Below are positions 24,415 to 31,575 of a stretch of DNA of 31,575 nt, piece by piece. The notes under the pieces were generated by a model that saw only the letters and a list, made by a program, of their open reading frames with translations, was not told the DNA's origin and made no database searches. The DNA is from JAOUEA01 sp035249905 (GTDB taxonomy: Bacteria > Actinomycetota > UBA4738 > HRBIN12). The DNA lies in the NCBI GenBank assembly GCA_035249905.1, contig DATFFT010000036.1, positions 1 through 31,575 on the forward strand. Direction: 5' to 3'. The translations under genes and the position numbers were made by a program. Each line of letters opens with the position of its first letter. The stretch's first letter is position 1.

Positions 24415-25853
24415 GCTCAAGAGGCGTCCGCATCGTGGTCGGGGAGGGCCCATCCACTCGGAAGGGCCTCCTTCGCTTCGTCCTGGACGGGGAGGGGTAC
24501 GACGTCGTGGCGGAAGCGGCCACGACGGCGGAGCTCGCGCGGCAGATGGCCGTCTACCGCCCCGACGTGGTCGTGCTCGACGACGGTATCGGAGCCACCG
24601 CCGTCGGCATGATCACCGACATGTCGCCGAACACCAAGGTCGTGCTGGTGTGGCCGGGCGCCGTCGTGCCGATCGGGGGCGCGGCCCGGGTCGAGCCATC
24701 ACGGGTGCTCCAGGACCTCGGACCGACCGTCGCGCGGCTCACCGGCCAGCCCAGCGCCACCATGACCGGACGCGGGGCGGCCCTGCTGGAGAACGCGGCG
24801 AACGACCCAGACGTGTTGCGCGCGATGCTGCTCGGCGGCATGACGGCGACCGACGAACCGATCATCGACGACCGGGAGCCCGCTCCGGTGGTCATCCTGC
24901 CGCTGACGCCGACCATCGATCGCGACGACCTGATCCTGAGCGTGCCCGAAGCCGAGCCGGTCGGCGACGACCGATCTGACGCAGCAGTTGCCGCGGGAGT
25001 CGGCTCGGTCACGGCCATCTCGAGCTCGACCGCGGCACGTGGGCGAGCGGTCGGCGCCCAGAGCGCCCTGAACCGGCGGCTCGGCAATCTGGCTCTCGGC
25101 GGCGCGGCGGTGGCGAGCGCGATCGTGCTCGCGCTCGCCCTCGGCACCACCCGCGTGCAGGTCGACGACATCCGTGGTTCCGGGCGGCCGACGTTCGCCG
25201 AGGGCCCCCAGACCCCCGGCCAAACGACCACTCCCCCTCCCGACGATGGAACCGATGAAGGCGGTCCGAACGAGCAGGGGCCGACCGGACCCGGCCTCGA
25301 CGGCGGCGAAGGTGGCCTCCCGACCACGCCGGGGATCAGCCTCGTCGGAAACGTGAGCCCTGCCCCACCGCCCGCGCCGGAAGTCGGCGTCGACCCGATC
25401 GACATCGGTGAAGGTGGTGGCGGCATCATCACGCCCGGAAGCTCCACCGGCGGCGGAGACAGCCACAGCGGCAGCGATGCGGGTGGCGGCGGCGGCGGTG
25501 GCCTCGACCGCGGTGGCAACGGTGGTGGCGGTGGCAACGGCGCCGGGACCGGCGGCGGCAGCGGTACCGGCGGCGGCAGCGGTACCGGTAGTGGCAGCGG
25601 TACCGGTAGTGGCAGCGGTGCCGGTAGTGGCAGCGGAGCCGGCGGTGGCAGCGGTACCGGTAATGGCGGTGGCAGCGGACACGGCGGGGGCGACGCCGGC
25701 AGCGGCGGCAAGGGCCTCGAGCAGCCTGCCACCGAGCAGCCTGCCGCCGAGCAGTCTGCCGCCGAGCAGCCTGCCGCCGAGCAGCCCGCCACCGAGGCCG
25801 AGACGGCAGCCGAGCAGCCCGCCACCGAGGCCGAGACGGCCGCCGAGCTCTGA
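24411..25853 (+). CDS. Pseudo-receiver, transmembrane, glycine-rich and EQPA-repeat protein
   Basis: A 480-residue protein. Residues about 5-85 look like a response-regulator receiver: R-I-V-V-G-E-G start, YRPDVVVLDDGIG with an aspartate at the phosphorylation position, and KVVLVWP in place of the usual 'VVxLTA'. The conserved Thr and the last Lys are missing. A cytoplasmic linker is followed by one transmembrane helix (about 226-246). Outside lies a Pro/Thr/Gly-rich region, a Gly/Ser-rich stretch (354-434) and a tail of EQPAA/EQPATEAETAA repeats. A signal-sensing, surface-displayed protein is an inference. Start 24411 is preferred over 24360 because AGGGGA lies nine bases upstream and the leader ORF overlaps it. 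Confidence 0.72.
   Translation: MSSRGVRIVVGEGPSTRKGLLRFVLDGEGYDVVAEAATTAELARQMAVYRPDVVVLDDGIGATAVGMITDMSPNTKVVLVWPGAVVPIGGAARVEPSRVLQDLGPTVARLTGQPSATMTGRGAALLENAANDPDVLRAMLLGGMTATDEPIIDDREPAPVVILPLTPTIDRDDLILSVPEAEPVGDDRSDAAVAAGVGSVTAISSSTAARGRAVGAQSALNRRLGNLALGGAAVASAIVLALALGTTRVQVDDIRGSGRPTFAEGPQTPGQTTTPPPDDGTDEGGPNEQGPTGPGLDGGEGGLPTTPGISLVGNVSPAPPPAPEVGVDPIDIGEGGGGIITPGSSTGGGDSHSGSDAGGGGGGGLDRGGNGGGGGNGAGTGGGSGTGGGSGTGSGSGTGSGSGAGSGSGAGGGSGTGNGGGSGHGGGDAGSGGKGLEQPATEQPAAEQSAAEQPAAEQPATEAETAAEQPATEAETAAEL
25470..25710 (+). repeat. Glycine/serine-rich coding repeat
   Basis: Tandem GGTGGC/GGCAGC/GGTACC-type hexamers and 18-base units such as GGCAGCGGTACCGGTAGT encode (G-S-G-T/A-G)n. The unit is short and prone to slippage, so strain variation or sequencing error is likely here. 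Confidence 0.7.
25719..25850 (+). repeat. EQPAA / EQPATEAETAA coding repeats
   Basis: A 15-base unit close to GAGCAGCCTGCCGCC is repeated about five times, then a 33-base unit encoding EQPATEAETAA appears twice. It forms the C-terminal tail of the pseudo-receiver protein. Confidence 0.8.
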
Positions 25854-25879
25854 CGGCGGCGGCGTCGCGGCCGGTCCCG

Positions 25880-26725
25880 ATGACCATCCACGACGCCGTC
25901 GGAACCCTTCGGCGCGTCTACGTTCGCCCTCCGACGGCCGAGGCGATGAAGGCGTGGCGCGACTACTTCTGACGAGGGGCTCCCGATCCCGGCAGGGCCG
26001 TCGAAGAGCACGCGGCGTTCCGTGAAGCACTCGAAGCGGTCGGAGCCGAGGTGCTCGACGCCGCGACCGACGTGCCCGGCGACCCCGATGCGATCTACGC
26101 GTATGACCCCACGCTGCCGACCGACCGTGGACTGATCCTGCTGCGATCGGGCAAGCCCGGCAGGCGAGCGGAGTCCGCCGCGGTCGCGACCGACCTCGCC
26201 GCGGCGGGGTTCCCGGTACTCGGATCGTTGGGCGACCCCGCGACGGCAGACGGTGGCGACATGTTCTGGCTCGACGAACGCACGCTCTTGGTTGGTCGCG
26301 GCTTCCGGACGAACGACGCGGGCATCGAGCACATCCGGGAGTCCCTCGACGAGGTCGACGTGCTGTCGTTCGACCTGCCGTATTTCCGAGGTCCAGACGC
26401 GTGCCTGCACCTGATGTCGTTCATCTCCCCGTTGGATCGAGATCTGGCGGTCGTCTTCCGCCCGATGGTGCCCGTGCGCCTGCTCGAGATCCTCAACGAC
26501 CGCGACGTCGCCCTGATCGAGGTTCCCGACGAGGAGTTCGACTCACAGGGTGCCAACGTGCTCGCACTGGCCCCGCGTGTGGCCCTGGCGCTGGAAGGCA
26601 ACCCCGGAACCCGCAGCCGGATGGAAGCGGCGGGTGTCGACGTGCGGACGTTCACGGGGAATGAGATCTCCCGCAAGGGCGACGGCGGGCCGACGTGCCT
26701 GACCCGGCCGCTCGCCAGGGGTTAG
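25880..26725 (+). pseudogene. DDAH/arginine deiminase-like hydrolase with an in-frame TGA
   Basis: From ATG 25880 the sequence reads MTIHDAVGTLRRVYVRPPTA to a phenylalanine at codon 30, then TGA (25970-25972), then RGAPDP and an uninterrupted body to 26725. Without the stop it would be 281 residues, the usual size of dimethylarginine dimethylaminohydrolase-like amidinotransferases. Catalytic elements remain: His177 in A-C-L-H-L-M-S-F and Cys273 in GGPTCLTRP, plus GGDMFWLD. Relatives, as I remember them, have Trp where the TGA stands, so TGG to TGA is the simplest cause. A later restart (GTG 26051) would remove the first strands. It is either a recent nonsense mutation, a base error, or readthrough. 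Confidence 0.78.
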
Positions 26726-26747
26726 TCATCGTCCGAGCCCCAATCGG

Positions 26748-26753
26748 TATGCT
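26748..26753 (+). promoter_or_regulatory. -10 box for a leaderless membrane-protein transcript
   Basis: TATGCT ends eight bases before ATG 26762 and there is no ribosome site. Confidence 0.5.
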
Positions 26754-26761
26754 CCCGCGCG

Positions 26762-27241
26762 ATGTACCGCTACTGGGTCGTGCTGCACATCCTCGGGATC
26801 GCCGCGTTCCTCCTGGCGCACGGCGTCTCGATGTTCGCGCTCTACCGTCTGCGGACGCTCGGCCTCGACCGGGAGCGGATCGTCGACACGATCACGTTCT
26901 CGGGCACGACGACTCGGCCGATGTACGTCGCCCTCATCGTGCTGTTCGTGTCGGGAGCCGTCGCCGGCTACCAGGGCAAGTGGCTCGACGACTGGTGGAT
27001 CTGGATCTCGATCGTGGTGCTCGTGGCGACGACCGCGCTGATGACGTTGATCGCGAAGCCCTACTTCCAGCGCATCACGGCCGCCTGTGCGATGCGACCG
27101 TCGGGCGTGCCCCGGACGAGCGACGAAGAGCTCGGTGAGCTCGTGAACTCGCCGAAGGTGCACCTGATCACGGCGATCGGGGTCGGTGGGCTCGCGATCA
27201 TCATCTGGCTGATGGTCACCAAGCCCGGTCAGACGTTCTGA
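26762..27241 (+). CDS. Four-helix membrane protein, copy 1 (DUF2269-like)
   Basis: A 159-residue integral membrane protein with four hydrophobic helices (about 5-28, 51-71, 76-98, 133-153). It begins MYRYWVVLHILGIAAFLLAHG with two histidines (9 and 20) in the first helix, and ends with V-T-K-P-G. It resembles DUF2269/CopD-style small membrane proteins, and the paired His invite, but do not prove, heme or copper binding. Its paralogue at 28346 lies on the other side of the USP-Rieske gene. Convergent with that gene, three bases apart. Confidence 0.78.
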   Translation: MYRYWVVLHILGIAAFLLAHGVSMFALYRLRTLGLDRERIVDTITFSGTTTRPMYVALIVLFVSGAVAGYQGKWLDDWWIWISIVVLVATTALMTLIAKPYFQRITAACAMRPSGVPRTSDEELGELVNSPKVHLITAIGVGGLAIIIWLMVTKPGQTF

Positions 27242-27244
27242 CCC

Positions 27245-28249
27245 TCAGGCCGGTGGCAAGGGCCTGGCGGCCGGTCCGTTCACGACCTCGCCCATCGGCC
27301 CGAACCTCGATCCGTGGCAGGGGCATTCGAACACGTGATCGGCGGCGCTCCATGCCACGGTGCATCCCATATGCGTGCACCGAGCCGACATCAGATGCAT
27401 CTCGCCGCCCTCGTCCATGAACGCAGCGAGGCGCTCCCCGGCCTGCACGAGGATGCCTCCCTCGCCGGGCTCGAGCTCCGAAGCCACCTGGGCGATCGTG
27501 CGAGCGACGAGCACGTCGCGGTCGGCGAGGTCGACGACTTGCTCGGGAACCGGGTTGAGGATGAACCGCTTCGCGCCGGTCATTCCCTTGTTCCCGACCA
27601 CGATCAGATCGGCGCCGATCTCGCGTGCGACCTCGAGGATCTCCTCCGCCGGCTCGCCCTGCCGGAGCACGATCTCGGACTCGACATCGGCCCCGTAGAC
27701 AGCGACGGTATCGTCGGTGACGAGCTTCCCGGTCGCGGGGTGTCCCACGAACACGAGCGTTACGGGAGCACCGATCGAGGCCGCGAGATCGTATCCCTTG
27801 CGAGCGGCACGATCGGCCGTGGCGGATCCGTCGGTCGCGATCAGCACCCGGCGGTAGAGGCGAACACCTTCTCCCCGTGCGGTGTCCATCGCGATCAGCA
27901 GGTCGCGAGGTGCCCGATGGGAGAGTCGGTCCGCGGTCGGCCCGAGCTCGGTCGCGCTGCGCCCCCCGCTCACGACGATCAGCCCGACGTCTCGCGCCTC
28001 AGCGAGCTCGATGAGGACGTCGGCAGGCGAACGGCCCCCGTGCATCTCTCCCGTGACCTTCTTGACGCCGGCTTCTTGCGCGGCGGCGACCGCCTCGTCG
28101 ATCACCTGCCGTGCAGCGTCGGGGCGCTCCCAGACGTGGGCCACGATCAGCTCGGCCTTCCCGGCCTTCGCCAGCGCAACGGCCACGTGGCTCGTCGCGT
28201 CAGCTCGGGCGGTGCCATCGGTGCCGAACAGGATCCGTTTGTACGCCAC
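27245..28249 (-). CDS. USP-USP-Rieske fusion protein
   Basis: A 334-residue cytoplasmic protein. Two universal stress protein domains (about 1-128 and 130-255) each begin with a hydrophobic strand and G-T-D-G or A-T-D-G-S; the second ends with VGNKGMTG, the nucleotide-loop signature, which the first lacks in clear form. The C-terminal 70 residues are a Rieske domain with ligands Cys291, His293, Cys309 and His312. Cys296 and Cys311 are placed as the disulfide pair of high-potential (bc1-type) Rieske proteins. USP domains bind ATP and respond to stress; a 2Fe-2S cluster in the same chain suggests redox sensing. There is no signal sequence. GTG 28249 has GAGGAGG upstream. Divergent from a membrane paralogue. 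Confidence 0.9.
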   Translation of the reverse strand: MAYKRILFGTDGTARADATSHVAVALAKAGKAELIVAHVWERPDAARQVIDEAVAAAQEAGVKKVTGEMHGGRSPADVLIELAEARDVGLIVVSGGRSATELGPTADRLSHRAPRDLLIAMDTARGEGVRLYRRVLIATDGSATADRAARKGYDLAASIGAPVTLVFVGHPATGKLVTDDTVAVYGADVESEIVLRQGEPAEEILEVAREIGADLIVVGNKGMTGAKRFILNPVPEQVVDLADRDVLVARTIAQVASELEPGEGGILVQAGERLAAFMDEGGEMHLMSARCTHMGCTVAWSAADHVFECPCHGSRFGPMGEVVNGPAARPLPPA

Positions 28250-28333
28250 GGTGAGACCTCCTCGAGCTTCGCACGCTACCGCGCCCCCGCGTCACCGACA
28301 CCCGGTCGGCCTGAACTCCCAGCACGCGACCCG

Positions 28334-28339
28334 TATCCT
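28334..28339 (+). promoter_or_regulatory. -10 box for a leaderless membrane-protein transcript
   Basis: TATCCT ends six bases before ATG 28346. No ribosome site is present. Confidence 0.5.
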
Positions 28340-28345
28340 GCGGCC

Positions 28346-28819
28346 ATGTATCGGTTCTGGGTGTTCGTGCATCTGGTCGGGGTCGCCGGCTTCCTCGTGA
28401 CGCATGGCGTGTCGATGTGGGCGATGGTCGCGGTCCGCTCGGTCGGGGGCGACCGTGACCGCATCCTGGAGTGGTGCGAAACGTCGAAGCGAGCGGTGAT
28501 GCCGATGTACGTCTCGTTCGGCCTGCTGCTGCTCGGCGGCGTCGCAGCCGGCATCGACGGCTCGCTCTTCGCCGATCTGTGGCTCCTCGTGTCCCTGCTG
28601 CTGCTGCTCGTGCTCACGGCCCTGATGTCGTTGGTGGCCACACCACATATGAAGCGCCTGCGCGAGGGCTGCACCCGGTGGTCCGACGGCTCCTACACGC
28701 TCGATGACGACACCCTTCGGACGGTGCTCGACGGCCCGGCCACCGCCATCACCGCCGCCTCGGGCGGGATCGGGCTGCTCGTGATCCTGTACCTCATGGT
28801 GTTCAAGCCCGGCGCCTGA
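28346..28819 (+). CDS. Four-helix membrane protein, copy 2 (DUF2269-like)
   Basis: A 157-residue paralogue of the 26762 protein. Both open with M-Y-R-(Y/F)-W-V, have His9 and His20 in helix 1 (here V-H-L-V-G-V-A-G-F-L-V-T-H-G), a P-M-Y-V motif before helix 2, and end V-(T/F)-K-P-G. Four helices fill the length. It is divergent from the USP-Rieske gene with 96 bases between starts, a position compatible with shared regulation. Function unknown; the intramembrane histidines suggest a metal or heme. Confidence 0.78.
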   Translation: MYRFWVFVHLVGVAGFLVTHGVSMWAMVAVRSVGGDRDRILEWCETSKRAVMPMYVSFGLLLLGGVAAGIDGSLFADLWLLVSLLLLLVLTALMSLVATPHMKRLREGCTRWSDGSYTLDDDTLRTVLDGPATAITAASGGIGLLVILYLMVFKPGA

Positions 28820-28845
28820 CGGACCGGAAGTCCGGATGGTGCCGG

Positions 28846-28851
28846 TAGCCT
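28846..28851 (+). promoter_or_regulatory. -10 box for a leaderless serC transcript
   Basis: TAGCCT ends seven bases before ATG 28859. No ribosome site is present. Confidence 0.5.
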
Positions 28852-28858
28852 GGTCACG

Positions 28859-29953
28859 ATGAGCGAGCGAGTCGTCAACTTCGCCCCGGGGCCGGCGATG
28901 TTGCCCCTCACGGTGCTCGAGCAGGCCCGCCGCGACCTCGTCTCGCTGCCGGGGCTCGGCATCTCCCCGCTCGAGATCTCTCACCGCAGCGCTTGGTTCA
29001 GCGACGTGATCGAGGAAGCCGAAGCCAACCTGCGGGAGTTGCTCGGGCTGCCGGCGAATCACCACGTCGTGTTCTGCCAAGGTGGTGCGACCCAGCAGTT
29101 CTCGATGGCTCCCATGAATCTGCTCCGTGGCTCCCGAGGCACCGCCGAATACGTCGTCACGGGCTCATGGAGCGCGAAGGCCGTCCACGAGGCCGAGAAG
29201 GAAGGCTCCGTCCGCGTCGCATGGAGCGGCGCAGACGAGGGATCCCGCCGTGTGCCGGATCCTCACGAGTGGTCGGTATCGCCCGACGCCGCCTACCTGC
29301 ACGTCACGACGAACGAGACGATCGAGGGCGTTCAGTGGCCCGTCATGCCCTCCCCTCCACCGGGCGTGCCCATCGTGGCGGATGCATCGTCGGACTTCCT
29401 GTCGCGCCCGATCGATGTCGCGCCCATCGGATTGCTCTACGCCGGGGCCCAGAAGAACCTCGGCCCCGCCGGAGTCACGGTCGTGATCGTGCGCGATGAT
29501 CTGCTCGAGCATGCCCCGGCCGGACTGCCCGCGATGCTCGATTACCGGACGTTCGTCGAGAACGACTCGCTGTACAACACGCCCCCGGTGTTCGCGATCT
29601 ACGTGTTGATGCTCGTGACCCGTTGGCTGCGCGATCAGGTGGAGGACCTCGTCGAGCAGGAGCGGCGTGCCACGGCGAAGGCCGCGCTGCTCTACGACGC
29701 GATCGATGACAGCGACGGCTTCTATGCCGGACACGCCGATCCCGGCTCGCGATCGATCGTGAACGTGACGTTCCGATCGCCCGGCGACGAGTTCGACGCC
29801 CGGTTCGTCGCCCAGGCGGCCGAGCGGGGGCTCGCCGGGCTCAAGGGACACCGCAGCGTCGGCGGCATCCGTGCGAGCATCTACAACGCGATGCCCATCG
29901 AGGGGGTCGAGGCGCTGGCCGGGTTCATGGCCACGTTCGCCTCCTCGCACTGA
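28859..29953 (+). CDS. serC: Phosphoserine aminotransferase
   Basis: A 364-residue class V aminotransferase. The start V-N-F-A-P-G-P-A-M-L-P, then G-I-S-P-L-E-I-S-H-R and F-C-Q-G-G-A-T-Q-Q-F, are the SerC signatures. The pyridoxal lysine is Lys199 in AGAQKNLGPAG, and GHRSVGGIRASIYNAMP near the end completes the phosphate and substrate pocket. It converts 3-phosphohydroxypyruvate and glutamate to phosphoserine and 2-oxoglutarate in serine (and possibly pyridoxine) synthesis. No serA or serB is in view. Confidence 0.96.
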   Translation: MSERVVNFAPGPAMLPLTVLEQARRDLVSLPGLGISPLEISHRSAWFSDVIEEAEANLRELLGLPANHHVVFCQGGATQQFSMAPMNLLRGSRGTAEYVVTGSWSAKAVHEAEKEGSVRVAWSGADEGSRRVPDPHEWSVSPDAAYLHVTTNETIEGVQWPVMPSPPPGVPIVADASSDFLSRPIDVAPIGLLYAGAQKNLGPAGVTVVIVRDDLLEHAPAGLPAMLDYRTFVENDSLYNTPPVFAIYVLMLVTRWLRDQVEDLVEQERRATAKAALLYDAIDDSDGFYAGHADPGSRSIVNVTFRSPGDEFDARFVAQAAERGLAGLKGHRSVGGIRASIYNAMPIEGVEALAGFMATFASSH

Positions 29954-29965
29954 CGAGTCTCGAGC

Positions 29966-31324
29966 TCACCCACCGATCAGCTCGTCGGCCATCTCGGCGT
30001 AGACCTCGGAGTGCCGATCGATGTCGTCGGCCGCGGTCGCGGGCGACATCAGGGCCATGTTGTGGAACGGCGTCATCAGGACGCCTCGGTTCAACAGGAA
30101 GAGGTGGATGTAGGGGTCGACCTGCTCGTCCTGACCGGCCGCGGCCTCCGCGCCGTCGCGAGCCGGGTCGGGCCGGAACAGGTATTCGACGCGACAGCCC
30201 AGGCGCACCACGTGCCACGGGAGCTCACGCGACTCGATCACATCGCGAACCCCCTGCTCGAACCGCTCGCCGAGCCCGATCATGCGCTCGAACGCTTCGT
30301 CGGTCATGATCTGGCCGAGGGTCGCGCGCATCGCCGCGAGCGAGAGGGCGTTGCCCGCGAGGGTGCCGCCCACGCCGCCCACGTCGGCGTTCTTCCAGTC
30401 GGTGTGCTCGTAGACGAGGCGCGATGCTTCCTCGCTCATGCCGTACGCACCGCTCGCGATGCCGGCGCCCAGCGTCTTCCCGATCGTGACGAAGTCGGGC
30501 TGCAGACCCCACGCTTTCGTGCACCCTCCCGGACCGGCGCTGATCGTGTGCGTCTCGTCGATGATCAGCAAGGACCCGTACCTGGAGCAGAGCTCTCTGA
30601 CGGCCTCGTGGTAGCCGGGGTCGGGCAGCACGATGCCGATGTTCGTGAGCGCCGGCTCGAACAGGCACGCCGCAACGTCGCCGTGGGCCAGGGCGGCCTC
30701 GAGCCCGCCGAGGTCATTGATCTCCACGACCCGCGTCGTCTCCTCGAGCGGCACCGGCTTGCCGATGTTGCCCTCGCGCGCCGTGGTCGCGCCGCCGGGG
30801 CCGATCGCCGCGAAGGTCTCGTCGACCGAGCCGTGATAGCACCAGTTGTGCACGACGATCTTCGGGCGCCGGGTGATCTCACGGGCCCAGCGGATCACGG
30901 ATCGGTTCGCATCGGTCGCGGTGAGCGTGAACTGCCAGTACGGCACTCCGAACCGGCGCGCCATCTCGTTCCCCACCCAGGTGGCGTCTTCGGTGGGCAG
31001 CATCAGGGTGATGCCCCTCGCCGCCTGCTCCGCGATCGCGTCGACGGCGATCTTCGGCGCATGCCCGGCCATGCCACCGGTGTCACCCAGGCAGAAGTCG
31101 ACGAACTCGTTGCCGTCGACATCCCAGAACCGAGCCCCCTCGGCCCGGTCGACGAACACCGGATGGTCGCCGGGCCAGCGCGTCATCCAGTTCATCGGCA
31201 CGCCGAACAACAACGACCCCTTGGCTTCTTCGGAGAGCTGCCCGCTGCGGACGTGGCGCTCACGGAAGACGGAACGTTCCCGCTCCATCAGCTCGGCAAC
31301 GCGGGAACGATCGATCGCTCTCAA
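29966..31324 (-). CDS. Class III pyridoxal-phosphate aminotransferase
   Basis: A 452-residue enzyme of the class III aminotransferase (glutamate-1-semialdehyde aminomutase-like) family. It has the cofactor motifs HNWCYHGS, LLIIDETHTISAGPGG and IGKTLGAGIASGAYG, with Lys283 as the Schiff-base lysine. The substrate is not readable from sequence; it could be an amino acid or an amine. TTG at 31324 is chosen because AAGGAGGGG lies just upstream with proper spacing. Convergent with serC, 12 bases apart. Confidence 0.92.
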   Translation of the reverse strand: MRAIDRSRVAELMERERSVFRERHVRSGQLSEEAKGSLLFGVPMNWMTRWPGDHPVFVDRAEGARFWDVDGNEFVDFCLGDTGGMAGHAPKIAVDAIAEQAARGITLMLPTEDATWVGNEMARRFGVPYWQFTLTATDANRSVIRWAREITRRPKIVVHNWCYHGSVDETFAAIGPGGATTAREGNIGKPVPLEETTRVVEINDLGGLEAALAHGDVAACLFEPALTNIGIVLPDPGYHEAVRELCSRYGSLLIIDETHTISAGPGGCTKAWGLQPDFVTIGKTLGAGIASGAYGMSEEASRLVYEHTDWKNADVGGVGGTLAGNALSLAAMRATLGQIMTDEAFERMIGLGERFEQGVRDVIESRELPWHVVRLGCRVEYLFRPDPARDGAEAAAGQDEQVDPYIHLFLLNRGVLMTPFHNMALMSPATAADDIDRHSEVYAEMADELIGG

Positions 31325-31441
31325 CTGTGTCCCCTCCTTCGTGGGTCGCCAAGGCTGCGGCCGTCGCCGGTCGCCGGCTCACCGCGTGGCGGAAGTCTAA
31401 TGGCGAGGAGCTGAGGGAGCTTCCTCGGACCACACGGGGCC

Positions 31442-31459
31442 CTACCCGAGCGCGGGTAG
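31442..31459. promoter_or_regulatory. Perfect inverted repeat CTACCCG-AGCG-CGGGTAG
   Basis: A 7-base stem with a 4-base centre lies between divergent genes. A second imperfect pair, GTATC (31464-31468) and GATAC (31481-31485), follows. Operators for a regulator of the right-edge gene or the aminotransferase gene are likely. Confidence 0.55.
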
Positions 31460-31493
31460 TCAGGTATCTCGGAGCGAACCGATACACCGAGAG

Positions 31494-31575
31494 ATGTCTC
31501 GGAACCTGTGGTTCGTGCTGGCCCCGGTCGCCGGCGCGGCCACCGCGTTGGCCGGCGGCGCCGCATGGCAGGTCG
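31494..31575 (+). CDS. Start of a membrane or exported protein, truncated by window
   Basis: From ATG 31494 the frame is open to the window end (27 codons): M-S-R-N-L-W-F-V-L-A-P-V-A-G-A-A-T-A-L-A and more hydrophobic residues, as in a signal anchor or first transmembrane helix. The inverted repeats upstream support a promoter. Product unknown. Confidence 0.5.
   Translation, partial: MSRNLWFVLAPVAGAATALAGGAAWQV

Noticed and set aside
25470..25850. CRISPR array
   Set aside because: The repeats are short, in-frame, spacer-less coding repeats.
25970..25972. Selenocysteine or general TGA-to-Trp recoding in the DDAH-like gene
   Set aside because: Relatives are expected to have Trp, not Cys/Sec, at the site. 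I saw no SECIS-like element, and many genes in the window end normally with TGA.
24554..26410. 618-codon minus-strand frame with long proline/leucine repeats
   Set aside because: It is the reverse reading of the Gly-rich and EQPA coding repeats; no ribosome site or family signal.

Overview
The window reads as a piece of a chromosome from a high-GC, deep-branching actinobacterium. The reasons are the strong G/C preference at third codon positions, the GTG and TTG starts, the 1610-residue NAD-glutamate dehydrogenase, the LppM-like lipoprotein, the fused homocysteine methyltransferase/methylenetetrahydrofolate reductase, and several genes with a TANNNT -10 box only 6-11 bases before the start codon (leaderless transcripts). 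I cannot place it below phylum. No rRNA, tRNA, transposase, integrase, phage gene or CRISPR array was seen.

Layout. 1-1952: the end of a PadR regulator, coupled by a GTGA overlap to an FAD-dependent aromatic monooxygenase. 2007-7034: small hypothetical proteins, a tandem ABM-domain membrane protein, a decayed Ig-like gene, and a polytopic NnrS-like membrane protein. 7038-7841: a GreA-like factor divergent from a small ORF, with an inverted repeat inside the shared promoter region. 7842-12760: a fused KaiC-like/XRE/cupin regulator facing a three-subunit molybdenum hydroxylase operon (large, FAD and 2Fe-2S subunits). 12850-15293: an LppM-like lipoprotein divergent from a metallo-beta-lactamase-fold hydrolase, followed by a secreted CAP protein. 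15309-23113: NAD-glutamate dehydrogenase, a secreted coiled-coil protein with a lysozyme-like tail, and the methionine/folate bifunctional enzyme, all on the minus strand. 23209-26725: an FnIII membrane protein, a 43-codon leader ORF coupled to a pseudo-receiver/transmembrane/repeat protein, and a DDAH-like hydrolase with an in-frame TGA. 26762-28819: two paralogous four-helix membrane proteins flanking a USP-USP-Rieske fusion. 28859-31324: phosphoserine aminotransferase facing a class III aminotransferase. The right edge holds a promoter region with a perfect inverted repeat and the start of a membrane protein.

Functionally this is a mix of nitrogen and one-carbon metabolism (glutamate dehydrogenase, SerC, class III aminotransferase, MetH-like/MTHFR, a purine or aromatic molybdenum hydroxylase) and envelope or stress functions. 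The least ordinary items are the USP-USP-Rieske fusion with its flanking paralogues, the KaiC-like/XRE/cupin regulator whose Walker A lysine is gone, the leader-coupled pseudo-receiver protein, and two broken genes (one frameshift, one nonsense codon). I do not see a clear defence or mobile system.
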